This document shows, piece by piece, positions 1 to 8,910 of a stretch of 64,000 nucleotides of DNA (within the stretch, counting starts at the first letter, position 1; each line of letters opens with the position of its first letter). The stretch comes from Paenibacillus plantarum (lineage in GTDB: Bacteria; Bacillota; Bacilli; Paenibacillales; NBRC-103111): assembly GCF_013141695.1 (NCBI RefSeq), contig NZ_WHNY01000067.1:645107-709106 (forward strand), in the 5' to 3' direction. The translations under genes and the position numbers were made by a program. The notes beneath the pieces are model-generated. The model was not told the DNA's origin. It was given only the letters and a program-made list of their open reading frames with translations, and ran no database searches.

Positions 1-161
1 AGCTGCCTTCTGCCTTCGAACAATGGGTATCCCATATTCAGCAGGGAACGACGGCGACAGAGAACATTGAGCTTGCTTTCGATTTAACTTGTTTAATGGA
101 AGCATCGACGTTGTCTGCCCGTTATGGCGCTGTGATGAAGTTGAGTGACCTTTCAGAATAA
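1..161 (+). CDS. C-terminal end of a Gfo/Idh/MocA-like oxidoreductase (partial)
   Basis: The reading frame beginning at base 3 is open from the window edge to a TAA at 159-161, giving the last 52 residues of a protein. The tail (IELAFDLTCLMEAS, then SARYGAVMKLSDL) resembles the C-terminus of NAD(P)-dependent Gfo/Idh/MocA sugar oxidoreductases, in which a final helix and strand close the second domain. That assignment rests on pattern memory of a short stretch, so it is tentative. The gene lies just upstream of a sugar isomerase and glycoside hydrolases on the same strand, which fits a role in sugar oxidation. The nucleotide-binding domain lies outside the window. Confidence 0.5.
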   Translation, partial: LPSAFEQWVSHIQQGTTATENIELAFDLTCLMEASTLSARYGAVMKLSDLSE

Positions 162-176
162 AACCGTTTCCCTAAG

Positions 177-225
177 GAAAGGCCAGAGCATCCCCTTCAG
201 AGCAGTAAGGGAATTCTGACCTTTC
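177..225. terminator. Intergenic hairpin, possible terminator or attenuator
   Basis: GAAAGG (177-182) pairs with CCTTTC (220-225), CAGA (184-187) with TCTG (215-218), and CCCTT (193-197) with AAGGG (207-211), forming one long interrupted stem. It is followed by TTTCATAATAG, so the T-run is weak. It separates the oxidoreductase end from the isomerase gene and may tune expression within the cluster. Confidence 0.4.
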
Positions 226-259
226 TTTCATAATAGAAAAACTTTTAGGAGGAAGAGAC

Positions 260-1207
260 ATGATCGATAAAGGGGAATATTCCTTTTCAACCTGTTGGAA
301 CATCAAGAAGCACACGGTAGGACGTGGCATGATTGAGGAAATTAAAGAGCTTGGCTTTCGCAATGTCGAGCTTAACTATAACGTTACGGAAGAAATGATG
401 ACAACGATTGAACCGATGATTGAGAAGGGTGAGATTGGTGTATCTAGTGTGCACAATGTGTTCCCATTTATCAATGACAAGGATTATGATACAGATTCCG
501 TCATGCTGGGATTCGATGATGAAGCGAAGCGTAAGCGTTCTGTGGAGTTACTAATCCGTTCTATGGAATATGCCAACCGATACGGGGCCAAAGCTGTGGT
601 CGTGCATCCAGGTGAAGTGCCTTTTGACTATAACATTGATGTGGATTTGAAAAAGCTGTATCGAGACCACGGTAAGGATTCACCGGAGTATCAGAAACTA
701 TGGAGCGTCATGATCGAAAGAAGAGATCGGTTGAGTCCTCTGTATACGCAAAGAATTCAAGAAAGTTTGGAGATTGTAAGCGAGCATGCGGCTCGAAAAG
801 GCTGGAATGTCGCGATCGGCATTGAAACTCGCTCCAGATCGTATCAGATGCCTTCTTTGATGGAAGCGAAGACGATCTGCGATAACCTGGCAGGCAGTCC
901 TGTGTATTTATGGTACGATATCGGTCATGCGATGATGATGGACCGAATGGGCTTATACGATAATCTCAAAGAGTTGCAAGAAGTGAAAAAATACATTTAT
1001 GGTGTACACATCCATGAAACGCTGGAACTTGCCGATCATTGGTGTCCTTATGTTCACAGCAAAGATCTGAACTATTTCGACCATTTCCTAGAAGCTATCG
1101 ATTATGCCAAAGTGAAAGTATATGAATTAAAAGCGCTATGCGAGCCGAATGAAATTCATGAAAGTCACAACCTCATCACAAGTAAAATCGCAGCTAGGAA
1201 AGGGTAA
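260..1207 (+). CDS. Sugar phosphate isomerase/epimerase family TIM-barrel protein
   Basis: This 315-residue protein has the AP-endonuclease-2/xylose-isomerase-like TIM-barrel signature of the sugar phosphate isomerase/epimerase family. Candidate metal ligands appear in order along the barrel: the His in VVVHPGEV, the Glu in IGIETRSRS, the Asp and His in YDIGHAM, the two His in YGVHIHETL, and the Glu in YELKALCE. The start ATG has a good Shine-Dalgarno sequence, AGGAGG at 248-253. Members isomerise or epimerise keto- and aldo-sugars or inositol derivatives, and the substrate cannot be read from sequence. The next gene starts 10 bases after the stop, and the setting of GH105- and GH43-like genes suggests processing of plant cell wall sugars. 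Confidence 0.8.
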   Translation: MIDKGEYSFSTCWNIKKHTVGRGMIEEIKELGFRNVELNYNVTEEMMTTIEPMIEKGEIGVSSVHNVFPFINDKDYDTDSVMLGFDDEAKRKRSVELLIRSMEYANRYGAKAVVVHPGEVPFDYNIDVDLKKLYRDHGKDSPEYQKLWSVMIERRDRLSPLYTQRIQESLEIVSEHAARKGWNVAIGIETRSRSYQMPSLMEAKTICDNLAGSPVYLWYDIGHAMMMDRMGLYDNLKELQEVKKYIYGVHIHETLELADHWCPYVHSKDLNYFDHFLEAIDYAKVKVYELKALCEPNEIHESHNLITSKIAARKG

Positions 1208-1217
1208 GGTGACCTGC

Positions 1218-2960
1218 ATGGATGCTATTTATAATCGCTTAGTTAGCTTGAATGATGAATTAACGGAAGCTACGCTTCTGGGGCAGATTCTGGATCCGCA
1301 ATCCAAATATTACGGAGGTATTGTGGACGAAACGGGCATTGCCCGAGCGAATCACATGAGTACACCGCGTATGATAGCTGGTTGGGCTTCTGCTTTGGTG
1401 AATCCGGATTCTCGCTATTATCAAGATAGCTTGCTATTGAACGCATTGGATAAAGCGGTCGCGTTCATGCTGAACAGACAACATGCGGATGGTACGGTTT
1501 CACTGGGTTCTACGAATTATAATTCTCCCCCCGATACCGCGTTCGTAGTCGGTGGCGTGACACAAATGTACCAACTGCTTAACAAACACGACTGGGCTGA
1601 ACTTGAGCCTGTGACAGCTAAGCTGAAGCTCTTCTTGGAACGAACGATACCAGCCATGCTGACTGGTGGTTGCCACACGCCGAATCATCGATGGGTGATT
1701 ACCGCTGCACTATGTCTATTATTTGAAATTTTCCCACAGCCCGAGTTGCTTGCACGAGCGGAAGACTGGTTAGCTGAAGGATTAGATATAACTGAAGATG
1801 GGGAATGGACAGAGCGCAGCAACGGGATCTATAACGCAGTTAGCAATATTGCCCTATATCATACGGGTCGTTTGATGAACCGTCCTGAACTGATCGCATG
1901 TGTGCGAAGTAATCTTCGTATGATGATGTACTTAATTCACCCTTCTGGTGAAGTAGTAACGGACTACTCAGGACGTCAGGATTTCGGTCAGACCGCTACG
2001 ATGGCGAACTACTTTCCGATTTATCGCTTAATGGCGGCGCATGATCAGGATCCCATCTTTGCGGCCATGGCCGACTATGCGGGATCCTACATTACAGGCT
2101 TCTACGAAGGCGTGAACAACCATCCGCTGATGAGTATCCTCGTTTATCCCGAAGCGGATATATCTCACATTGAACGAGCACCGCTGCTTGATCGATATGT
2201 GAAAATGATAAATGCCGAGCATCCGATGAAGGAACATTTGCAGCAAATCGATGCGGTTGGCCATCATATGCACATCCAGCATAGCAGCATGCATCTCACT
2301 TTCGGAGCTCCGTTGGTTCGGATTCGTGAACTGGATCAAAGTGTAACAATCATGTCGCAGACGCCATCCTTCTTCTCGTTGCGCCATGGGAAAGCGAGGT
2401 TACTCGGTGTCAAACTGTCCACTTCGTTCTCACCAGGCATTGTGAAGTTCACGAATCTGACAGCGAGCGAAAGCGGATATAAGCTGGATACGGTGTTGGA
2501 AAAAGGCTACAACGGACCGATTCCGCGTCATTTGCTACCTGCTGGGACGGAGGGTTCAACACTCAGTCCATGGTATTTGCTACCGCATCAGCATCGGCCG
2601 ATGACCCATTCGCAGAAGCTTGAACTGCAAGCGGAAATAGTGAACACAGGAGACTCTGAATGGACGATTCATGTATCGTCTGATGAGCGTGAGGATGTCT
2701 TCACGCAAGTAACTTTCATTTTTGGAAATGAAGGTGCGGTGAGTGGCGATGATTTGCTAGCAGGGGAAGAAGGGAAGTACTTCCTGCGAAGCGGTTCTAT
2801 GACGTACGAGGCAGAGGGAGATGTTATTGAGATTTCTTCAGGTGCCTATGAGCATATCCTGCCTATCGTTCGTGAAGATCAACATCCATCAGGATGCCAA
2901 TATGTCCATGTCAACTTGGTTACACCTTATGATCGGACGTTCAAGATCCGTCTACTGTAG
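1218..2960 (+). CDS. Predicted alpha/alpha-toroid polysaccharide lyase- or hydrolase-like protein
   Basis: The protein has about 580 residues. The first two thirds are rich in helices with recurring Trp/His/Tyr motifs (HTPNHRW, WTERSNGIYNAV, YSGRQDFGQTA), as in (alpha/alpha) toroid lyases and heparinase II/III-like proteins. The last third looks like a beta-sandwich. I do not recognise a defined CAZy family, so the enzymatic call is inference from fold pattern and context. ATG 1218 is preferred because of the GGTGA just upstream; GTG 1209 is an in-frame alternative. No signal peptide is visible, so it probably acts on imported oligosaccharides. It lies between a sugar isomerase and a GH88/105 enzyme. 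Confidence 0.55.
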   Translation: MDAIYNRLVSLNDELTEATLLGQILDPQSKYYGGIVDETGIARANHMSTPRMIAGWASALVNPDSRYYQDSLLLNALDKAVAFMLNRQHADGTVSLGSTNYNSPPDTAFVVGGVTQMYQLLNKHDWAELEPVTAKLKLFLERTIPAMLTGGCHTPNHRWVITAALCLLFEIFPQPELLARAEDWLAEGLDITEDGEWTERSNGIYNAVSNIALYHTGRLMNRPELIACVRSNLRMMMYLIHPSGEVVTDYSGRQDFGQTATMANYFPIYRLMAAHDQDPIFAAMADYAGSYITGFYEGVNNHPLMSILVYPEADISHIERAPLLDRYVKMINAEHPMKEHLQQIDAVGHHMHIQHSSMHLTFGAPLVRIRELDQSVTIMSQTPSFFSLRHGKARLLGVKLSTSFSPGIVKFTNLTASESGYKLDTVLEKGYNGPIPRHLLPAGTEGSTLSPWYLLPHQHRPMTHSQKLELQAEIVNTGDSEWTIHVSSDEREDVFTQVTFIFGNEGAVSGDDLLAGEEGKYFLRSGSMTYEAEGDVIEISSGAYEHILPIVREDQHPSGCQYVHVNLVTPYDRTFKIRLL

Positions 2961-2974
2961 AAAGGAAGTTCGTT

Positions 2975-5215
2975 ATGACGACCTATTTCAATGAACAAGA
3001 GAGTATACAATCCCGTTTAGGGAATGACAATAAACAAACATTGAAAGTGCTTGCTGATCGCTACATTGGTGCGAACCCACCTGTACCCTTCGCATTTCGA
3101 GCATTCAGCCGAGCAGGCGTTTTGCAAAATGAAAAAGGGATGTTTGATCTCGATTTGGGCCGCAGATTTCCTGAGGCAAAACCCGGTCAATTCTCCTATG
3201 CTTATGCCTTGGTTTGGAGTGATGGCGAACGTAATCTGGATGTCTTGTTCAACTGTTTGGGTCCGATTCAGTTTTATTTCAATGATGAGCTGACGTATCG
3301 TTCTACGGTCATTGACGAGATTAAGCCGGATGCGACTGTGAAGTTAAATCTAGACTTCGTCAAAGGCTGGAATCGTCTCTTTATCAAAGCGAAGCATACG
3401 GCTGCTGGTTTCGGCTGTTTGTTCGGTTCTGATGAGGCGAAGGTGCGCATCCTGAACGTGCTAGCTCCGTTCGCAGAACGCATAGGACAAGCGGGTTGGG
3501 TGTTTTCCTCGCCCATTGACAACGATATTTTCGAGGGGCGTTCCTTACCAGATGCGATGTCCTCAGAGAAGAATAATGGCCTACGTTGGCTGCCAAACCG
3601 TGAATGGGATGAGAATGAGCTCTCACTGCCTGTCTGCGAGCGATTGTTTGGGAGACAGCCTGGCAAACGAGCTTATGCTTGGACGAAGCTGAACAATGTC
3701 AGACCGGGTCGAGAAACCTGCGTAATCAAGGGCACTGCAGCTGGAGCACTGACGGTATGGCTGGAGGGCGAGCTAGTGCTGGAGCTTACGGAGGCAGATA
3801 ACTTTCATGTCGAGGTGCCGCTTGCGTATGGTCAACACCATCTACTCATTCGGAGTGATTGCGCTAATAGCGCTTGGGGCTTCACGATAGAGACTTCTAT
3901 CGGAGATGAGATTGTTCCGCTCAGTTTACCGAAGCAGGTTCATGGCGCTGCAGACCCTTGGTTGTACCTAGGCCCTCTGTCTGCGAACGTATCCTTATCG
4001 TACGAGGATTTGGTACAGACGGATCGCGTGTATTCAATCGATGTGAATTCCGAAGAGAAAACCTATTGGCGCTTGGATCGTCCTGACACATGGATTCGCC
4101 CTTACTATGAGAATGCGATGCTGAGCAATAAATGGACAGTTGGCAATGTGACGAATTATGCACGTTGGGATTATCCGCTTGGTGTTACGATTTATGGGCT
4201 GTTGCAAACAGGCCGCTTATTAGAGCGATCAGATATTACACAGTACGCTCTGGATCATGTTCAAAGCTGTACAGACATGTTTGCCTATTCCCTATGGGAT
4301 CGTGTGCAGTATGGGTTCCCAGCGATTAATCAACAATTGGTTATGATGAAAATGCTCGACAACTGCGGTTCCTTTGGCTCCGCGATGTTGGAGGCGTATC
4401 AAGAAGATGAGGATCAGAGCTTCATGGCTATTGCGAATCGCATCGCAGATTTCATTTTATATAGCTTGGAACGTAAGGAAGACGGGGCATTTTATCGGAT
4501 TTGTGCAGATGAGTACTCGGAAAATACGATGTGGGCAGATGATCTTTACATGTGCACACCGTTTCTGTGCCGTTACGCACGGATCACTGGCGTAACGGAT
4601 GCGCTTGATGAAGCAGCCAAACAATTCTTGCTGTTCCGCAAGTACTTGTACATGCCGGAGGAACGAATTATGTCGCATGTGTTTGATTTTAAATATGGTA
4701 TGGCGACGGGAATCCCGTGGGGCCGTGGCAATGGTTGGACACTCTTTTCGTTAACAGAGGTGTTGGAAGCATTGCCAGCTTCACATGAAGCACGACCTGC
4801 GCTTGTGGAATTTTTCAATGAGCTGTGTGGTGGATATGCGGATCTTCAAGCAGAAAGTGGTCTATGGCATCAGGTTTTGAATGATACAGATGCCTATGAG
4901 GAAGCTTCTTGTACAGCAATGTTCGCTTATTCTTTTGCTCGAGGTGTTCGCTTTGGTTGGCTCCAAGAGCCGCAGCGGTTCATTGAAGCGGCATTGAAAG
5001 CGTGGGATGGTCTGACTCGCATTGCGATCGATGCGCAAGGGAATGTGCACGGTGTATGCAGTGGCTCCAGATATGCGTTTACGGCGGACTATTATAAGAA
5101 GGATCTGCTTACTGTCAAAAATGACAATCATGGCGTCGGCATTATGATGCTTGCTGGTTCGGAAGTTGTGAAGTTGAACCATTGGTTGTCAGAGCCGCTT
5201 GAGGTTGCGCAATGA
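2975..5215 (+). CDS. GH88/GH105-like unsaturated glucuronyl/rhamnogalacturonyl hydrolase with N-terminal extension
   Basis: The 746-residue protein carries a C-terminal (alpha/alpha)6 barrel, about residues 380-740, with hallmarks of GH88/GH105: WADDLYM near residue 515 (the Asp pair supplies the catalytic acid/base), GRGNGW near 588, and SGLWHQVLND and SGSRYAF further on. The first ~370 residues look like beta-sandwich modules not found in minimal GH105 enzymes, which are around 370 residues. The family removes the unsaturated uronic acid that polysaccharide lyases leave at the non-reducing end of pectin fragments. There is no signal peptide, which implies a cytoplasmic enzyme. AAAGGAAG precedes the ATG. 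The stop overlaps the next start by 4 bases. Confidence 0.75.
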   Translation: MTTYFNEQESIQSRLGNDNKQTLKVLADRYIGANPPVPFAFRAFSRAGVLQNEKGMFDLDLGRRFPEAKPGQFSYAYALVWSDGERNLDVLFNCLGPIQFYFNDELTYRSTVIDEIKPDATVKLNLDFVKGWNRLFIKAKHTAAGFGCLFGSDEAKVRILNVLAPFAERIGQAGWVFSSPIDNDIFEGRSLPDAMSSEKNNGLRWLPNREWDENELSLPVCERLFGRQPGKRAYAWTKLNNVRPGRETCVIKGTAAGALTVWLEGELVLELTEADNFHVEVPLAYGQHHLLIRSDCANSAWGFTIETSIGDEIVPLSLPKQVHGAADPWLYLGPLSANVSLSYEDLVQTDRVYSIDVNSEEKTYWRLDRPDTWIRPYYENAMLSNKWTVGNVTNYARWDYPLGVTIYGLLQTGRLLERSDITQYALDHVQSCTDMFAYSLWDRVQYGFPAINQQLVMMKMLDNCGSFGSAMLEAYQEDEDQSFMAIANRIADFILYSLERKEDGAFYRICADEYSENTMWADDLYMCTPFLCRYARITGVTDALDEAAKQFLLFRKYLYMPEERIMSHVFDFKYGMATGIPWGRGNGWTLFSLTEVLEALPASHEARPALVEFFNELCGGYADLQAESGLWHQVLNDTDAYEEASCTAMFAYSFARGVRFGWLQEPQRFIEAALKAWDGLTRIAIDAQGNVHGVCSGSRYAFTADYYKKDLLTVKNDNHGVGIMMLAGSEVVKLNHWLSEPLEVAQ

Positions 5216-5973
5216 TAACTGCCGCCAATAATGTGTGGCAAATTAGTCATTTGGATTTAATTATTCGCATGGTGTTAGCGGTCATTCTAGGCGGTTTGAT
5301 CGGTCTTGAAAGGGAGTGGAACAATCATGCGGCAGGCTTTCGAACGCATATTCTAGTTTGCTTGGGGTCGGCGACTATTATGCTGCTATCGGTATATGGA
5401 TTCTCGGAATTTGTGAATGAACCCAATGTTCGGATTGATCCATCTAGGTTGGCTGCACAGGTTGTCAGCGGCATTGGGTTTTTAGGCGCTGGCGCCATTT
5501 TGCGAAACGGCAATGTCATTAAAGGATTAACGACCGCTGCTTCCGTGTGGCTGGTTGCGGCCATTGGTTTAAGCGTCGGGGCAGGCTTTATTACCGGAGC
5601 GCTGGTTTGTACATGTTTAGTCCTTATCAGTCTGTATGTCTTGAATAAGTTGGAGAAGCATATCATCAGGCACCGACGTACGCATGAAGTCGAAATTATG
5701 ATTAATGAGCATCCTGGTTTTCTCAGCTCGTTAACCGCTCGTTTCGGGGAACAGGGTATACAGGTGATTCATCTCAAAATGATGCCAGAGAGTTCTATTT
5801 CTCCGTTAGTCGAGAAAGGAAATGGTGGGAAAATCCCGGTCATGCATTTGGTTTTTAGCTTGCGATGTCCAAAGCATGAGAAGCTGATTGCGGCCTATGA
5901 GCAAATATGTGCGTTGGATATCGTCGTCAGCATGGAAGCCACCAACTTCGTCTTTCATAAACAAGTGGCTTAG
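5212..5973 (+). CDS. MgtC/SapB family inner-membrane protein
   Basis: This 253-residue protein has several N-terminal transmembrane segments and the family signature GGLIGLEREW followed by GFRTHILVCLGSA. A soluble C-terminal domain of about 90 residues is probably ACT-like. MgtC homologues are linked to Mg2+ limitation, membrane potential and, in pathogens, survival inside macrophages. In environmental Bacillota the role is not settled. The ATG overlaps the stop of the GH105-like gene (ATGA), implying translational coupling, which is an unusual partner for a glycoside hydrolase. An independent role in ion homeostasis while living in the same transcript is possible. Confidence 0.85.
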   Translation: MITAANNVWQISHLDLIIRMVLAVILGGLIGLEREWNNHAAGFRTHILVCLGSATIMLLSVYGFSEFVNEPNVRIDPSRLAAQVVSGIGFLGAGAILRNGNVIKGLTTAASVWLVAAIGLSVGAGFITGALVCTCLVLISLYVLNKLEKHIIRHRRTHEVEIMINEHPGFLSSLTARFGEQGIQVIHLKMMPESSISPLVEKGNGGKIPVMHLVFSLRCPKHEKLIAAYEQICALDIVVSMEATNFVFHKQVA

Positions 5974-6013
5974 TGAAGTTGTGAGCTCGCGAAAATAAGG
6001 AGTATGAGTTTAC

Positions 6014-6862
6014 ATGTACGTATTCAGTTATTTCACGGAAAAAGAAGAAAAACTGTTTCTGGCAGCGAGTGAAGACGGATACCAGTGGCGCGTTATGAAC
6101 GGTGGTGGCCCCATCTGGGAGTCGCCGATTGGCACAGGGCAGCTGCGTGATCCGTTCCTTATCGAAGACGATGAAGGTACGTTCCATCTTCTCTGGACAG
6201 ACGGCTGGCAGAGTAAAAGCTTAGGTTATGCTTGGTCACACGATCTTATGCAATGGCACGATGCCAAGTTGATTCCAGTGATGGAGCACCTGCCAGAGAC
6301 ACAAAATGCGTGGGCACCGGAAGCCTTCTACGATACCGTCAAGAAAGCGTACCGGATCGTATGGTCCTCAACAGTTGGAACAGGACCGCGAAATCATCGC
6401 ATCTGGTCGGTGACAACGACGGATTTCCAGGATTTCACGGAAGCGCAGCTGTTCTTCGATCCAGGCTATAACGTCATCGACGCGACAGTTGCGGATCTCG
6501 ATGGTCATTACGTCATGCTGTTCAAGGACGAGCGCGGGCAGAATGAGCAAGGAACTGCGAACAAAGCCATCCGTTCCTGTATAGTAGCTATGGAGTTGAG
6601 TGATACTCCGACAATCACCGGTATATCCGAGTTGATCACACCAGCGCTTACCGAAGGACCGACGCTATATCCCGTGGATCGTGGTGAAAGCAAAGAATGG
6701 ATTCTACTTGTAGATGGATTCCAGGAGCATTATTACGGTGCCTTCCGCTCGAAGGATCTGAACATGTGGGATGACATTACGGACCAGGTGCATGTGCCCA
6801 AGGGAGCCAGGCATGGTTCCGTGTTGAGGGTGAGAAGTAGCGGGATTGCATTTGTGTGGTAA
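6014..6862 (+). CDS. GH43-like five-bladed beta-propeller glycosidase
   Basis: The 282-residue protein has repeated beta-propeller blades with GH43/GH32-clan motifs: LRDPFLIEDDEGTFHLLW (Asp in RDPF), NAWAPEAFYD (the Glu candidate), TVADLDGHYVMLFKDE and TEGPTLYP. The family includes arabinofuranosidases and xylosidases, but some small members are inactive. No signal peptide is visible. It starts 40 bases after the mgtC-like gene, with AAGGAG upstream, and is the last gene of the carbohydrate cluster before a strong terminator. Substrate is not predictable; removal of arabinose side chains from pectin would fit the neighbours. Confidence 0.7.
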   Translation: MYVFSYFTEKEEKLFLAASEDGYQWRVMNGGGPIWESPIGTGQLRDPFLIEDDEGTFHLLWTDGWQSKSLGYAWSHDLMQWHDAKLIPVMEHLPETQNAWAPEAFYDTVKKAYRIVWSSTVGTGPRNHRIWSVTTTDFQDFTEAQLFFDPGYNVIDATVADLDGHYVMLFKDERGQNEQGTANKAIRSCIVAMELSDTPTITGISELITPALTEGPTLYPVDRGESKEWILLVDGFQEHYYGAFRSKDLNMWDDITDQVHVPKGARHGSVLRVRSSGIAFVW

Positions 6863-6956
6863 GTGAGTGAGTGAGTTGAGTGCTTGCGTGGAAGGTGAGA
6901 GGTAAAAGGTGCTGACAGGCAGGTAATAAGTGATAAGTGGTGTAAGTAACAGGGGA

Positions 6957-6990
6957 AGCCAAGAGATGGATGTCCATCTCTTGGCTATTT
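6957..6990 (+). terminator. Strong intrinsic terminator of the carbohydrate cluster
   Basis: A perfect 13-bp inverted repeat, GCCAAGAGATGGA (6958-6970) and its complement (6973-6985), with a 2-base centre, is followed by TATTT. It lies about 95 bases after the GH43-like stop and closes the operon. Confidence 0.8.
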
Positions 6991-7055
6991 ATGCTTCCGC
7001 AGAGCATTAGTCCGATATTCCGATCTAAAACGATGACTACATGTAATAAAGTGCC

Positions 7056-7141
7056 AATAGTCCGAATCTGCCGAACTAATTAGCCCATTTCCCCGCGTTA
7101 GGGGTGTTTGAGGCGATTTAGTTGGGCTTTTTCGGACTATT
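7056..7141. repeat. Nested inverted-repeat element
   Basis: AATAGTCCGAA (7056-7066) is perfectly complementary to TTCGGACTATT (7131-7141). Inside lie AGCCCA (7082-7087) with TGGGCT (7123-7128), and CCCC (7091-7094) with GGGG (7101-7104). The three stems nest into one 86-base fold. No gene is present. It may be a REP-like intergenic element or a small RNA. Confidence 0.6.
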
Positions 7142-7205
7142 TAAGGTTCTGTAACGCGGAAAGTGTGATTAGTTCGATAAAATCGGACTGCTGGGTGCAG
7201 TGAGA

Positions 7206-7456
7206 GCCCGAATGCGCCGCCCGAAGGCCGTAAGTCGAAAAAATCGACTTACGCAAGCCCGAAAGCGCCGCCCGAAGGCCGTAAGTCGAAAAAATCGACT
7301 TACGCAAGCCCGAAAGCGCTGCCCGAAGGCTGCAAGTCGAAAAAATCGACATACGCGATCCCGAAAGCGCCGCCCGTAGGCCGTAAGTCGAAAAAATCGA
7401 CATACGCGATCCCGAAAGCGCCGCCCGTAGTCTGTAAGTCGAAAAAATCGACTTAC
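7206..7456. repeat. Tandem array of five 51-bp repeats, each with a 9-bp-stem hairpin
   Basis: Five units with a 51-base period each contain a 23-base hairpin, GTAAGTCGA, five A, TCGACTTAC, centred in 7230-7252, 7281-7303, 7332-7354, 7383-7405 and 7434-7456. A GC-rich linker (CCCGAAAGCGCCGCCCG) separates them. Units 3 and 4 carry single mismatches in the stem. As 51 is a multiple of three, a spurious 17-residue periodic frame is open on the minus strand. The region 6991-7664 has no convincing gene; the array and the nested element at 7056 are its main content. Confidence 0.85.
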
Positions 7457-7664
7457 ACTACCCCATCCAGCTCTATGCTTTAATCGATACTTAAAATCAC
7501 ATTGAGTTAAACTAAGTGAATCTATCGGATTACAGGAATTAATTCTGCATTAAAATCGCCAATAAATTTCGGAAATCTCCGTTAAACCAAATTGTTTATT
7601 CCATTTTGGAGTTAAGTGGGGTATAATTGAGTTACCATACAAATGGGCTAGAGGGGGAATCCAT

Positions 7665-8312
7665 ATGCAGAAACAGCAATTACATCTTTGTTTGGATATA
7701 TTCTGGACATTTCTCAAGATCGGACCTTCCACGTTTGGCGGGGGGTATGCCATGATTCCCGTTATTGAGCGGGAAGTGGTCGATAAAAAGGCTTGGATCG
7801 CGGAAGACGAGATAACCAATATCATAGCGATTGCAGGCTCAGCGCCTGGCGGGATCGGTGTAAATGCCTCGGCATTTATCGGCTACCGCTTGGCACGTAT
7901 ACCTGGTGCAGCAGCAGCCGTCATCGGCATTGCGTTGCCAACCTTTTTAATCGCATTAGTACTTAGCTTTTTCTTACTATTCATGCAGGCAGATCCGAAA
8001 GTCGTGGCCGCGTTCAAAGGTATTCATGGAGCCATTATTGGACTCATCGTGTTGGCAGCCTACAATATGGCACGTTCGGCTATTTTTGATAAAACTACGT
8101 TAATTACGGCAATTAGCACGGTAGCGATTCTGTTGCTGCTTCCGATCAATCCGCTCTTCATGATTCTCATTGGTTTGTTTATTGGATTTATTTTTGTCAA
8201 AGTGAAAGAAACGTTTGGCTTCAAAGTTAGTTTGGAAAAAGGCAAAGAACCTGTACACACTTCCTACAATGGCTACACCTACTACGATTATTATATCGCG
8301 GATGGGATATAA
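7665..8312 (+). CDS. Chromate transporter, first half-size CHR protein
   Basis: This 215-residue membrane protein carries one CHR domain. The N-terminal motif FLKIGPSTFGGGYAMIP and the APGGIGVNASAFIGY segment are typical, followed by about five further hydrophobic segments. Short-chain CHR proteins work as heterodimeric pairs encoded by adjacent genes, and the next gene is the partner. The family exports chromate by coupling to the proton gradient, although the physiological anion is often unknown. The start is preceded by AGAGGGGG. The promoter probably lies in the AT-rich stretch around 7580-7635. Confidence 0.85.
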   Translation: MQKQQLHLCLDIFWTFLKIGPSTFGGGYAMIPVIEREVVDKKAWIAEDEITNIIAIAGSAPGGIGVNASAFIGYRLARIPGAAAAVIGIALPTFLIALVLSFFLLFMQADPKVVAAFKGIHGAIIGLIVLAAYNMARSAIFDKTTLITAISTVAILLLLPINPLFMILIGLFIGFIFVKVKETFGFKVSLEKGKEPVHTSYNGYTYYDYYIADGI

Positions 8313-8329
8313 GAAAGGTGGCGATGTAG

Positions 8330-8869
8330 ATGGTGTTATGGGAACTGTTTATTACATTTTTGAAAATAGGATTCATGTCATTCGGCGGCGGCTACGCGAT
8401 GATTCCGATCATTCAGCATGAGGTCGAGCAGCATGAATGGATGACTACAGAGCATTTTGCTCAGAGTGTGGCTACAGCAGGGATGGCGCCTGGGCCGATT
8501 GCAACGAACACAGCAACAATAATTGGCTATCAAGCAGATGGCATTCTTGGAGCTATAATTTCAACGATTGGCATCGTATTGCCGTCGCTGGTTATTGTCC
8601 TTATCATTTCTTCTTTCTTTTATAAAATAGTTCAAAGTAAAGCAGTGCACACTACTTTTTATGGGTTAAGACCGATTGTTACAGGATTAATCGTCTATGC
8701 GGCGATTCACTTTGGCTTTTCAGATCGTACGCAACAACTATTTTCGTGGCAGGTATTATTCACGCTTTTAATCGCGGCGGGTGTGTTTATTGTTGTATAT
8801 AAATACAAATGGCATCCTCTCGCAACCATTGTATTGTCGGCACTCGTCGGAATTGCTATATTTAGTTAA
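8330..8869 (+). CDS. Chromate transporter, second half-size CHR protein
   Basis: The 179-residue partner of the preceding gene is separated from it by 17 bases and has AAAGGTGG as ribosome site. It repeats the CHR motif (FLKIGFMSFGGGYAMIP) and the APGPIATNTATIIGY segment, then runs to a hydrophobic C-terminus. It is shorter than its partner because it lacks the soluble tail. Pairs like this probably insert in antiparallel topology, as known for bacterial short-chain ChrA pairs. Function is inferred from the family. Confidence 0.85.
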   Translation: MVLWELFITFLKIGFMSFGGGYAMIPIIQHEVEQHEWMTTEHFAQSVATAGMAPGPIATNTATIIGYQADGILGAIISTIGIVLPSLVIVLIISSFFYKIVQSKAVHTTFYGLRPIVTGLIVYAAIHFGFSDRTQQLFSWQVLFTLLIAAGVFIVVYKYKWHPLATIVLSALVGIAIFS

Positions 8870-8910
8870 TAGCATGAAACTGATAGAACGAAAGGGAGAG
8901 GACGACCGTT

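Noticed and set aside
7137..7403. Minus-strand 88-residue frame with 17-residue periodic repeats
   Set aside because: It arises because the 51-bp repeat is a multiple of three. No ribosome site, and the hairpin array better explains the sequence.
7206..7456. CRISPR array
   Set aside because: Both the repeat and the linkers are nearly identical between units, so there are no variable spacers, and no cas genes are present.
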